From Janthinobacterium sp. BJB426 (lineage in GTDB: Bacteria; Pseudomonadota; Gammaproteobacteria; Burkholderiales; Burkholderiaceae_D), in assembly GCF_002735705.1 (NCBI RefSeq), contig NZ_PDZL01000008.1:204627-268626 (forward strand): a stretch of 64,000 bases of DNA. The letters run 5' to 3'. The first letter of the stretch is position 1, and every line of letters starts with the position of its first letter. Shown here one piece after another: positions 16,759 to 24,475 of the stretch. The position numbers and the translations under genes were made by a program. The notes below the pieces were generated by a model. That model was given only the letters and a program-made list of their open reading frames with translations, was not told where the DNA came from and did not search any database.

Positions 16759-17182
16759 CATATGAAAATGAAGAAAAATTCAAAAGAGACCGCAATGTAA
16801 TATTTTATGTTTAATGTTGGCTAATAGCTGATGAAATATTTCATGGGAGTTGCTATCGATTTTGTACTTGCTCTATGAAATTTTTTTTTGGATGAATGAA
16901 TTATTGATTCATGTTATCAGTATAAAATCTATGAAATTACACACATTTACACAAATAAGAAAATATTTTTAATTAAGTACGGAGGCCGGAATCAAAGATT
17001 TTTGCATGCCCTGAAAGACCTACCGTGAGCCACTCTAAATTGTTGGAACTCTTGCATCTATCCTCTATCGAAAACCGTCACGATGATGGCATCCTTGGGG
17101 CGTTAGGATGCATGGCATGAACACTAGGATCTACGTAAACAATCTCGCCTCAAGGAAGTTGCGTACCAGGTTGATCATCCAC

Positions 17183-17494
17183 TTATCTCATCGCAGAATG
17201 GGAGCGAGGTGAAACACGCCGGGCGGCGGCGGGCAGACGGCTCGACCACGGCGCTATACCAATTGCATAATTGGCTAGCGGTGTATTCGCCAAGGCATGG
17301 GGCCACGGGTACCGGTCGAATGCGTCGCCGCAGCTTTTCCCGACGACGATGCCACTGTCGGCGCCGCGTCGGACTTCGGTCTCGCGTTCCAACGCCCAGG
17401 CCTCGGCCTCGGTACTGAATGTTTTACATTCCCGTCTGCGGAGGATGGCGACTACTGCCCGCCAACCGCCAACCCGTTTCCTGAATGAAGCCAT
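17183..17494 (-). pseudogene. Truncated tyrosine-integrase gene remnant
   Basis: The first ~55 residues from ATG 17494 ('MASFRKRVGGWRAVVAI', 'KTFSTEAEAWALERETEVRRG') match the arm-type N-terminal domain of phage or island tyrosine integrases: basic strand, then a Thr-Phe-x-(S/T)-x-x-x-A-x-x-W-A motif. After 'DAFDRY' the sequence loses resemblance and soon stops. The core-binding and catalytic domains (R-H-R-Y) are absent. The remnant starts ~160 bp from the 3' end of a tRNA-Leu gene, the usual attachment place for such elements. Confidence 0.65.
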
Positions 17495-17592
17495 GCATCC
17501 CGCTCGTTGAGGCGTAATCAGGCGCAAATTTGGCGTAATCGCTGCTGGTTTTTGTCGGGTTTAATATGGGGTAACAGGAATCTCGGGACGTA

Positions 17593-17630
17593 AAAAAAGC
17601 CATTAATCCCTGGGGTTTAATGGCTTTTTT
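17593..17630 (-). terminator. Bidirectional rho-independent terminator beside tRNA-Leu
   Basis: A perfect 14-bp stem, AAAAAAGCCATTAA (17593-17606) with TTAATGGCTTTTTT (17617-17630), and a 10-base loop. On the minus strand it lies 22 bases past the CCA end of tRNA-Leu and should end its transcript. Confidence 0.85.
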
Positions 17631-17652
17631 GATGTTTCTGAATTCTGTGCGC

Positions 17653-17739
17653 TGGTGCCCGGAGCCGGAATCGAACCGGCACGCCCTTACAGGCGGGAGA
17701 TTTTAAGTCTCCAGTGTCTACCAGTTTCACCATCCGGGC
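17653..17739 (-). tRNA. tRNA-Leu (anticodon UAA)
   Basis: The minus strand folds into a class II tRNA of 87 nt: a 7-bp acceptor stem GCCCGGA/TCCGGGC, D-arm region GGTGAAACTGGTAGACAC, an anticodon loop with TAA in 'ACTTAAAAT', a long variable arm, the T-loop GGTTCGATTCC and an encoded CCA end. This is the leucine type by variable arm and anticodon. Confidence 0.95.
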
Positions 17740-17822
17740 AGCGCGGCGAGATTCTAGCACAGGTGATGCGCATCACGCCATCCTGCGCCTGAGCCGTGCA
17801 GTCCGGTTTTATCTACCCGCCC

Positions 17823-20102
17823 TCAAAACGTCGCCTTGAACTGCACCCCATACGTGCGTGGTTCGTTGATGATGCCTGTCAGGTTATCAAAATCGATGGC
17901 GCCCAGCGACTGGATCTGGTTGGTGATGTTGCGACCGTACGCGGAGAGTTCATAGCGATCCCATTTGTAGCCGACGCGCAAGCCGCCTTCCAGCAGTTCC
18001 TTGGCCTTGTATTCCTTCGCTTCGTACAGGAAGAAGTTGTAGCTGGTGCGATAGGCCCAGTCCGTGTAGGCGTAGAACTCGCCATTGGCGAGGGGAATGC
18101 TGTATTTCAGGGTGAAGTTGGTTTGCCATTCCGGCGCGCGCGGCAGCGGGTTGCCGTCGATGTAGGCCGTGCCCTTGAAAGGGCCCAGCGGATCGGTGAC
18201 GGTGCAGCCGCTGGCCGGGTTGTTTTGCGCGTTGCCGCAGCTTTGCACGAACAGCTTCTTGTCCTGGATTTCCGTGTGGTTGTAGCTGCCGCCCAGGGTC
18301 ATGCTGAGCGAATCGCTGAGGTTAGCCTGGAAATCGAGTTCCACGCCACGGCCCGTGGCCTTGTCGGCGTTGATCAGCTGGTTCATGTTGACCGCGCCGC
18401 TGCCGGCCGTCAGTTGCTTGTCCTTGACGCGGTACTGGAACACGGCCACGCTCAGGCGCGCGCGCTTGTCGAACAAGTCCTGCTTGATGCCGGCCTCGAC
18501 GGACAGCGCTTTCTCGGCGCCCGCAAACGAGGGGCGGTCGGCCAGGCCGTTCAGGCGGCCCTGCATCGACGGTGCGCGGTAGCCGGTGGCGATGCGCGCG
18601 TAGGCGTTCGTTTCCGGCGTCAGCACATAGGTGCCGCTCAAGTCCCAGCTGATGTTGTGCGAGGTGTCGTTCAGGTTGAAGGGGCCGGCCGTGGTCGCTT
18701 CCACGCGCTTGGCCGAGAAGTCCTTCTTGTCCGTCGTGTAGCGCAGGCCGGCGCGCAGTTTCAGCGCGTCCGAGACCGTGTAGTTGAGCGAGCCGAAGGC
18801 CGCGTACGACTTCGAGCTCTGGTTTTGCGTAGCGTAGGCGCTGTTTTGCGGATTGCCGGGCGCCAGGCTGTCAAAGCTGATGCTGTCGATCTGGATATCT
18901 TCCTTGAAGTAGAACAGGCCGGCTATCCATTGCAGCGGGCCGCGGGCAGATGATTCGGCGCGGAATTCCTGCGAAATCTGCTTGTGGTTGGGAATCACGT
19001 CGGCCGTTTCCACGACGAAGGGGATGAAGCCCGGGCCCATCGGTGGCGCATAGACGGCGCCATAGCCGCCGTCGACGTCGGCGCGGCTGAAGAAATCGAG
19101 TTTTTCGTAGCCGGTGATCGAATGCAGGGTGACGCCGGGCAAGTCCCATTTCAGGCGCATGCTGCCGCCCTTGGTTTTCAGGTGCTGGCGGTTGATGCCG
19201 TCGGTCGGGTAGTTATCGTAATCAAAGCCGTCGACCAGGTCATTCGTGCCCTGTTTCAGGATGTTGGCACGGAACAAGGTGGCCGTGCCGTCGAGGTTGC
19301 GCGCATGCACGTTGAACAGGGCGCTGAAGTCGCGCGTGGGCTTGACCAGTACCTGCAGGCGGGCGGCGCTGTCTTCATAGCCTTCGAAGTCGCGCGTGCC
19401 GGTCGGGCGCGGGTTGTGCACGCGGTCGTCGCGGCGCTGCGTCTGGCCGGAAAAGCGCAGGGCGACCGTGTCGCTGACGGGCACGTTGAAGGCGCCTTCC
19501 AGGTTCTTCATGCCATCCTTGCCGAAGCCGCCGCTCAGGTAGCCTTCCGTCTTGAAGACGGGTTTGGCGGAATCGAACTTGATCACGCCGGCCGGCGAGT
19601 TACGGCCGAACAAGGTGCCTTGCGGGCCGCGCAGCACCTCGACCTGATCGACGTCAAACACGGGAAAACCTTTCAGCATGGCGTTTTCCTGCACCACGTC
19701 GTCCATCACCAGGCCCACGGGCTGCGAGGCGTTCAGGTCGAAGTCGGTATTGCCCAGGCCGCGAATGTAGAAGCGGGGAAAGGTGCGGCCGTAATCCGAT
19801 TCGACGGAGACGCTGGGCGAGCGGCTGTTGAGGAAGCGGATATCGGCGCCGCCGGCCGTCAGGGTGTCGAGCTTGTCGCCTTTCAGGGTGGCGATCGACA
19901 TGGGCACGTCCTTGATGTTTTCCGCGCGCCGCTGCGCCGTCACGATCACCGTTTCCAGCTGGCCGGGACCAGCCTGCGCCGCCGGAGCGGCAGGCGCCGG
20001 GACGCTGTCCTGTGCCTGCGCCATCGCCTGCAGGGGAAAGGCGGCAGTGATTGCCAGGGTAATCAGGGTGTGGCGTACGGTGCTGGCATGCGGTGTCATC
20101 AT
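17823..20102 (-). CDS. TonB-dependent outer-membrane receptor (759 aa)
   Basis: Signal peptide at the start ('LITLAITAAFPLQAMAQAQ'). A TonB-box-like region 'ETVIVTAQRRAENIKDVP' leads into a plug domain with 'EVLRGPQGTLFGRNSPAG', then a long 22-strand-type barrel ending in an aromatic C-terminus ('QFKATF'). It should import a siderophore, vitamin or other bulky ligand across the outer membrane using TonB energy. The style (short N-terminus, no STN domain) is that of the large oligotrophic TBDR families rather than ferric pseudobactin receptors. The start was placed at 20102 because AGGAG lies eight bases upstream; a TTG at 20123 is less likely. No partner genes adjacent, so the ligand is unknown. 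Confidence 0.88.
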   Translation of the reverse strand: MMTPHASTVRHTLITLAITAAFPLQAMAQAQDSVPAPAAPAAQAGPGQLETVIVTAQRRAENIKDVPMSIATLKGDKLDTLTAGGADIRFLNSRSPSVSVESDYGRTFPRFYIRGLGNTDFDLNASQPVGLVMDDVVQENAMLKGFPVFDVDQVEVLRGPQGTLFGRNSPAGVIKFDSAKPVFKTEGYLSGGFGKDGMKNLEGAFNVPVSDTVALRFSGQTQRRDDRVHNPRPTGTRDFEGYEDSAARLQVLVKPTRDFSALFNVHARNLDGTATLFRANILKQGTNDLVDGFDYDNYPTDGINRQHLKTKGGSMRLKWDLPGVTLHSITGYEKLDFFSRADVDGGYGAVYAPPMGPGFIPFVVETADVIPNHKQISQEFRAESSARGPLQWIAGLFYFKEDIQIDSISFDSLAPGNPQNSAYATQNQSSKSYAAFGSLNYTVSDALKLRAGLRYTTDKKDFSAKRVEATTAGPFNLNDTSHNISWDLSGTYVLTPETNAYARIATGYRAPSMQGRLNGLADRPSFAGAEKALSVEAGIKQDLFDKRARLSVAVFQYRVKDKQLTAGSGAVNMNQLINADKATGRGVELDFQANLSDSLSMTLGGSYNHTEIQDKKLFVQSCGNAQNNPASGCTVTDPLGPFKGTAYIDGNPLPRAPEWQTNFTLKYSIPLANGEFYAYTDWAYRTSYNFFLYEAKEYKAKELLEGGLRVGYKWDRYELSAYGRNITNQIQSLGAIDFDNLTGIINEPRTYGVQFKATF

Positions 20103-20581
20103 GAAACGGCTCCTGTCGGTCAAGGTTGTTCGTAAGGTCCAGGCAGGCGCAAGTCCGCTAGACGAAAAATCATGCTAGCACGGAAAGTTTTGGTATTCAT
20201 GCCATTTTCCAGTGACAACTATTCATATCCATTTCGACTGAATACGCGAATAAAATCGTATTTGTCGTCAATATCGGGCGGGTGCATAGTGGGATGCCGC
20301 CAGGCTTGTGCCAGTAGAAAGGACACCGAGATTGCCAGGCGCACTCCCTGCGGAGGCACAAAATCAGGGCTGATGCGGTGATGCCAATCGTGTCCGGATG
20401 TGGGAAATACAACAGGGGAGTGCTGCCTTTTTTCGCGAGTGCCTTGTTGCCGGAATGCGACAAGGTTTCCTGGCTGGCATGCTGCGCTGAGCCAGTATTA
20501 CCTTTCATGCATCGCCACCTATATTCGCAGCAGCGGGCGCCTGGCGGCTTGTGTCAGGCAGCCGCACATTGAGCGGACAGG
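20103..20581. other. 479-bp intergenic region upstream of the TonB receptor
   Basis: No frame here has a convincing ribosome-binding site or family match. It presumably holds the receptor promoter on the minus strand. I see no clear Fur-type palindrome. Confidence 0.5.
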
Positions 20582-20794
20582 TCAAATGGGGAACGCACCC
20601 GCGCCCGATACATTCAGGCAGGCGACCTTGTCGCTGGAAAAATACTTGATTTGTCCCAGGCCGATGGCGTAGCAGCCGTCGCTGAGCGGGGAAATGGGGC
20701 CGGTGAGTTTTTCACCACTGATCAGGGTCACTACCCAGGGCGTGGTGGCCGGTTTGCCCGCGTGGGCCAGTGCGTGTTGTACCAAGTCTGACAT
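20582..20794 (-). CDS. Hypothetical small protein (70 aa)
   Basis: The start at 20794 (MSDLVQHALAHAG) is supported by GGAGG five bases upstream; the longer frame to 20902 has none. The C-terminal ~45 residues ('WVVTLISGEKLTGPISPL', then 'GLGQIKYFSSDKVACLNV') have the strand spacing of a small Sm-like or SH3-like barrel: V-x-L-x-S-G-x-x-L-x-G followed by I-x-Y-x-x-x-x-V. That fold suggestion is inference. Function unknown; no operon partner. Confidence 0.6.
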   Translation of the reverse strand: MSDLVQHALAHAGKPATTPWVVTLISGEKLTGPISPLSDGCYAIGLGQIKYFSSDKVACLNVSGAGAFPI

Positions 20795-21065
20795 GCTGCC
20801 TCCGATGAAAATCAAAGCTTGATGATAGCAGTGCTGGAGCAGCCTATCCTTGTGTGCACGGGCCTGTAGCACGGGTACGACAGAGGCAATCCTGGGCATC
20901 ATAAAATATTTGCAATTATTATGTTCATAATTGCAATGCTTTGGTATAGTTGATAATTACTCGAGGAAAGAAATCCTGCGAGAAATAATATATTTCTTAT
21001 ATCTTTTCTGTTGCAAGGTGTGCATTTCAGCGGCCACCAGGCACAGTCTCCCTGAAAGCCGCACC

Positions 21066-22403
21066 ATGTCCAGCCAGTATCATGACGCACCGCCCCGCTT
21101 TTCCATGCCACCGCCGCCGGTTACCAATACGCCGCTGGAATTCATGCCCACGCACGATCTGTCCTTCTGGGACAGCGATGTGACGCCAGGCTGCACGGTG
21201 TCGCTCGATGCCGCCGTGTCGTTCAAGGATGGCTACCCCTCCTTGCGCATCGACCTGCCTGCCGGATTGCCTGCCGGTACTGTCGTCAAAGTGGGAACGA
21301 CAGGCGCTGCCGGCAAGGGACAGCCGCGCATCCCGTTCAACTGGGACTTGCAACGCTTTTCCTTCGCCCTGCGCTCGACGAATGCCGCCATCATGCAGAC
21401 GGGTGGCATGATTTACCTGGGGAACAGCGATTACAGCAGTTTCTGGTCCGGCTTCCTGAATGCCTTGCATTACGGCGGTTCCGCCGCCGCTGACACATTG
21501 ATGTTCGTCGACAATGCGTGGTGGGTGCCCAAGCTGGCCACGCCGCTCGATTGCGAGGGCACGCCCACGGCACAAAACCTGTCGCGCGGGAAATTTACCG
21601 TGCAGCTGACGGCAGCCACGACGCAGCCGGAAACAATCTGGCTGGGCATGCTTGCGGCGTTGCCGAAGCGTAAATTGCCCACTGTCATCTTGTCCTTTGA
21701 CGATGGTTATGCCTCCTGGGATACGTATCTGATGGAGCGGCTGAAATATTATGACTTGCCCGCTTCGTTTGCCATCGTCACGTCGCTGCTGGGGCAATCC
21801 GATTACATGTCGGCCGAGCGCATGAAGGCGCGTTTCGACGATCCGTCGCGCCTGTTCGACTTTACCCTGCACCAGAGCGTGCACGACAATGTGGCGGTAC
21901 AGGGTTCTGCACAGTACGTCACCGCACTGCAGGTGGGGCGCGACCAGATGCGCGCGGCCGGTATCGGCGGCGACGGACCATCGCACCACGCGTGGGTCGA
22001 ATCGTTGTGGACCAATACGGCCATCGACGCCATGCGCGCCGCCGGCTTCCTGTCGGCGCGCGGCGCCGGCTATACGGCAGAGCGCGGCTTTGACCAGGTG
22101 TTTTTCTCTGGCAATGACAAGGATGCGTACATCCTCAATACGTCCCTGGTCAACCTGACAAACGACGCCAGCTTTGCGCAAGTCCAGGCGGCGATCCAGA
22201 CGGCGGTGGACGACGGCAGCTTTGTGTTTGTCAACGGCCACGATATCGTCAGGACGCCAACGTCCGACTACCAGACTTCGTATGCTGTCATCGATGAGCT
22301 GCTGGCATGGCTGGCGGGGCAGGTGGCTGCCGGCGCGCTGCAAGTGGTGTCGCATAGCCGCTGGTTTGCCGATACGACGGGTAGGGTGACGGACCGTCGC
22401 TGA
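21066..22403 (+). CDS. Polysaccharide deacetylase (NodB-homology) family protein (445 aa)
   Basis: The C-terminal ~220 residues carry a NodB-type deacetylase domain: 'PTVILSFDDGYASWD' contains the metal-binding D-D motif, and later 'FVNGHDIV' resembles the distal His motif. The N-terminal ~190 residues form a beta-rich domain of unknown kind. Likely substrate is an N-acetylated surface polysaccharide. No signal peptide follows the chosen start at 21066 (MSSQYHDAP), so export is unclear; the frame extends upstream to 20931 with a hydrophobic stretch (REIIYFLYLFCCKVCISA), but that part overlaps an A+T-rich promoter-like region. The middle His-x-x-x-His motif is not obvious, so activity is uncertain. 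Confidence 0.7.
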   Translation: MSSQYHDAPPRFSMPPPPVTNTPLEFMPTHDLSFWDSDVTPGCTVSLDAAVSFKDGYPSLRIDLPAGLPAGTVVKVGTTGAAGKGQPRIPFNWDLQRFSFALRSTNAAIMQTGGMIYLGNSDYSSFWSGFLNALHYGGSAAADTLMFVDNAWWVPKLATPLDCEGTPTAQNLSRGKFTVQLTAATTQPETIWLGMLAALPKRKLPTVILSFDDGYASWDTYLMERLKYYDLPASFAIVTSLLGQSDYMSAERMKARFDDPSRLFDFTLHQSVHDNVAVQGSAQYVTALQVGRDQMRAAGIGGDGPSHHAWVESLWTNTAIDAMRAAGFLSARGAGYTAERGFDQVFFSGNDKDAYILNTSLVNLTNDASFAQVQAAIQTAVDDGSFVFVNGHDIVRTPTSDYQTSYAVIDELLAWLAGQVAAGALQVVSHSRWFADTTGRVTDRR

Positions 22404-22432
22404 TCGCCGCAGAAGAAGGCTGCGCCGGCGCC

Positions 22433-22945
22433 TTACGCGTCGGCCAGCAAGTTCTTCGGCAGGGCTACCGACACCAGTTTCCAGCGCCACAGGCCGTCGC
22501 GCGTCAGGGTCAGTTCGCCGATATGGCTTTTGCTGTGGGCGCGCTGCACCACGACGCTGTCCCAGGAGGTGTAGCGCAGTTTGTAGTCGGGCTTGGTGTT
22601 GCGCTTGCGGCCGCTGATGTCGCTGACCTTGGCGATCGGCTTTTCGTAGCGGTCATTGAGCTTCATCAAGGCGACGATGCCCTCTGGCATCAGCATGGTA
22701 TCGAGCAAGGGGTCAATGACGTCGGGGCTGATGTCGTCGGCCACTTCGGGCGCCGAGAACAGGGTGTGCAGTTGTTGCCCCAGGCTGCCGCGCAGCTGGG
22801 GCAGGTCGATATGCGCAGCCAGGGCCTGGCTATCCTCGTCCATGGTCGCCGCGCGGATCTCGTTCATGGTGAAATACGGGCTGCCATAGAAGACGCCGGC
22901 CAGCGCGACCAGTGCCACTACAGCGAGAAGCATCATTCTTTTCAT
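22433..22945 (-). CDS. DUF2939 protein, copy 1 (170 aa)
   Basis: An N-terminal membrane anchor or signal segment ('MMLLAVVALVALAGVFYG') is followed by 'SPYFTMNEIRAATMDEDSQA' and 'HIDLPQLRGSLGQQL', the DUF2939 pattern (aromatic-x-M-x-x-I-x-x-A ... D-L-P-x-L-R). Start at 22945 by the MKRMM sequence and GAGAG upstream. Function of the family is unknown; the protein is probably periplasmic. A paralogue lies immediately upstream on the same strand, 116 bases away. Confidence 0.75.
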   Translation of the reverse strand: MKRMMLLAVVALVALAGVFYGSPYFTMNEIRAATMDEDSQALAAHIDLPQLRGSLGQQLHTLFSAPEVADDISPDVIDPLLDTMLMPEGIVALMKLNDRYEKPIAKVSDISGRKRNTKPDYKLRYTSWDSVVVQRAHSKSHIGELTLTRDGLWRWKLVSVALPKNLLADA

Positions 22946-23061
22946 CGTGCGATCTCTCGGATGCCTGGCGACCCGGTGCGCCTGAAGTGTTGGCATTCTA
23001 CATAATATTTCCCAAAGTCAACATAGCGGTTTAGGTAAGTGTTGTTTTAGATCAAGTTTCG

Positions 23062-23508
23062 TCAGAGTAATTCTGGCGGCAAGGTAATGTCCGTCAGTTT
23101 CCAGTCCCAGATGCCATGGCGGCGCAGCAAAAACTGGCTGGCGGCGGGACCGGCGCCGCTGCGCCGCAACACCACTTCGTTCCACGAGCGGTACGCCATG
23201 CCGAAGTCGTGGCGCTTGCCGTCCGTCCCCTGCTTGCCGTGCAGAATCAATACCGTGATGCCGGGCGGCGAGACGATGGTGTCGAGCATTTCCTTGAAAT
23301 CGTCTTCGCTGGCCGTTTCGCCGGCCGCCCGCAACTGGCGCGCCACGCTGGCGCGCACGGCGGGCAGGTCCGCCTGCTGCGCCAGGTTTTCCAGGCGCAC
23401 GGATTTCGCCGCGATGCTGATGCGGTACATGGCGATGTAGGGGCTGACCCAGGTGAAGCCGATAGCGGCGACGCTAAAAATGATCGCGGTGGCGTACTTT
23501 CTTTTCAT
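23062..23508 (-). CDS. DUF2939 protein, copy 2 (148 aa)
   Basis: Same plan as its neighbour: an N-terminal hydrophobic segment, then 'SPYIAMYRISIAAKSVRLEN' and 'QADLPAVRASVARQL', a variable middle, and a C-terminal 'HGIWDWKLTDITLP' that parallels 'DGLWRWKLVSVALP' of copy 1. The two are diverged tandem paralogues. The 116-bp gap leaves open whether they share a transcript. Function unknown. Confidence 0.75.
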   Translation of the reverse strand: MKRKYATAIIFSVAAIGFTWVSPYIAMYRISIAAKSVRLENLAQQADLPAVRASVARQLRAAGETASEDDFKEMLDTIVSPPGITVLILHGKQGTDGKRHDFGMAYRSWNEVVLRRSGAGPAASQFLLRRHGIWDWKLTDITLPPELL

Positions 23509-23620
23509 GGTCCGTGTTTTTGTATGAGCTGTGCCGCCGTGATTTTACCCGGCCAGGGGCGGTGGATGGTGTAGCATTCGTGCCGGCGCGGACCATCGCG
23601 CCGCAATATTGAGGACAACC

Positions 23621-24460
23621 ATGAATATCACTATCAATCAGGTGCTGCAGTCGTATATCGACCCGCTCACCGCCAGCGAGTACGCGGCGCTCGAGCGCAG
23701 CCTGCTGGCCGAAGGCTGCCGCGACGCGCTGGTGTTGTGGAACGACGTGCTGATCGACGGGCATAACCGCTACGCTATCTGCCGCCAGCACGGCATCGAA
23801 TTCAAGACCATCCAGAACACCAGCTTTACCTCGCTCGACGACGTCATGCTGTGGATGATCGACAATCACCTGGCGCGCCGCAGCGTGTCGGACTTCCAGC
23901 GCGGCGTGCTGGCCCTGCGCAAGAAGGAAATCGTCGCCGCGCGCAGCCCGGCGCCCGTCAGCGCCCAGGATGCGCCGGAAGGTGAAAACGCGCCCAAGCC
24001 ACCCATGAGCACGCGGGAAGAAGTGGCCAAGGCGGCGCGGTTGAGCAGCAACCAGATCAGCCAGATCGAGAAGATCCAGAAGGCGGCCTCGCCGGAACTG
24101 GTGGAAGCCGTCCGCTCGGGCACGATCTCCATCAATGCGGCGGCCACCGTGGCGTCCCTGCCGCCGGAAGAGCAGGTGGCGGCCGTCGCCGGCGGCAAGA
24201 AATTATTACGCCAGGCGGCCAAGGAAATCCGCGAACAGCGCGCCGCCACGCGCACGCCGCGCGAGCCGAAGGCACCCCACGTGTCGCAGGATACGCCGGA
24301 GACGGGCAACGAGCCGTGGGCGGACAACGCGGCCCAGGCGCCGTCCGAAGCGGAGCGCCTGCGCGGCGAGATCGCCAGCCTGAAACAGCGGGTGGCGCAG
24401 CTGCAGGCGGAAAATGTGGAGTTGAACCAGCGCATCGCCGCTTTAATCGACGCATCCTGA
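23621..24460 (+). CDS. ParB-like N-terminal domain protein (279 aa)
   Basis: Starts at ATG 23621 after a GAGGAC site. Residues ~10-80 are a ParB/Sulfiredoxin-like domain ('EYAALERSLLAEGCRDALVL', 'IDGHNRYAICRQHGI'), close to plasmid RepB/ParB types. A central helical part follows with 'TREEVAKAARLSSNQISQIE', which looks like a helix-turn-helix, and the tail is a coiled coil. It may bind DNA, but the catalytic or CTP-binding competence is not evident, and no parA is nearby. The stop is 15 bases from the acylase start, so the two may be cotranscribed. Confidence 0.75.
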   Translation: MNITINQVLQSYIDPLTASEYAALERSLLAEGCRDALVLWNDVLIDGHNRYAICRQHGIEFKTIQNTSFTSLDDVMLWMIDNHLARRSVSDFQRGVLALRKKEIVAARSPAPVSAQDAPEGENAPKPPMSTREEVAKAARLSSNQISQIEKIQKAASPELVEAVRSGTISINAAATVASLPPEEQVAAVAGGKKLLRQAAKEIREQRAATRTPREPKAPHVSQDTPETGNEPWADNAAQAPSEAERLRGEIASLKQRVAQLQAENVELNQRIAALIDAS

Positions 24461-24475
24461 CTAATGGAGTAGTGC

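Larger units (their letters stand above)
16058..17037. other. A+T-rich cassette bounded by a 12-bp direct repeat
   Basis: TGAGCCACTCTA occurs at 16058-16069 and again at 17026-17037. The enclosed ~1 kb is markedly more A+T-rich than both sides and holds one orphan gene and a hexanucleotide tract. The layout fits an inserted segment, but no transposase is present and a 12-bp match could be chance. Confidence 0.35.

Noticed and set aside
16577..16795. Minus-strand ORF encoding a (Val-Asp)n repeat protein
   Set aside because: It is only a translation of the hexanucleotide tract with A+T-rich flanks. No ribosome-binding site supports it.
20931..21065. Upstream extension of the deacetylase with a hydrophobic stretch as signal peptide
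   Set aside because: A+T-rich, without a ribosome-binding site, and the hydrophobic run is too far from a plausible cleavage site; the start at 21066 fits better, though not decisively.
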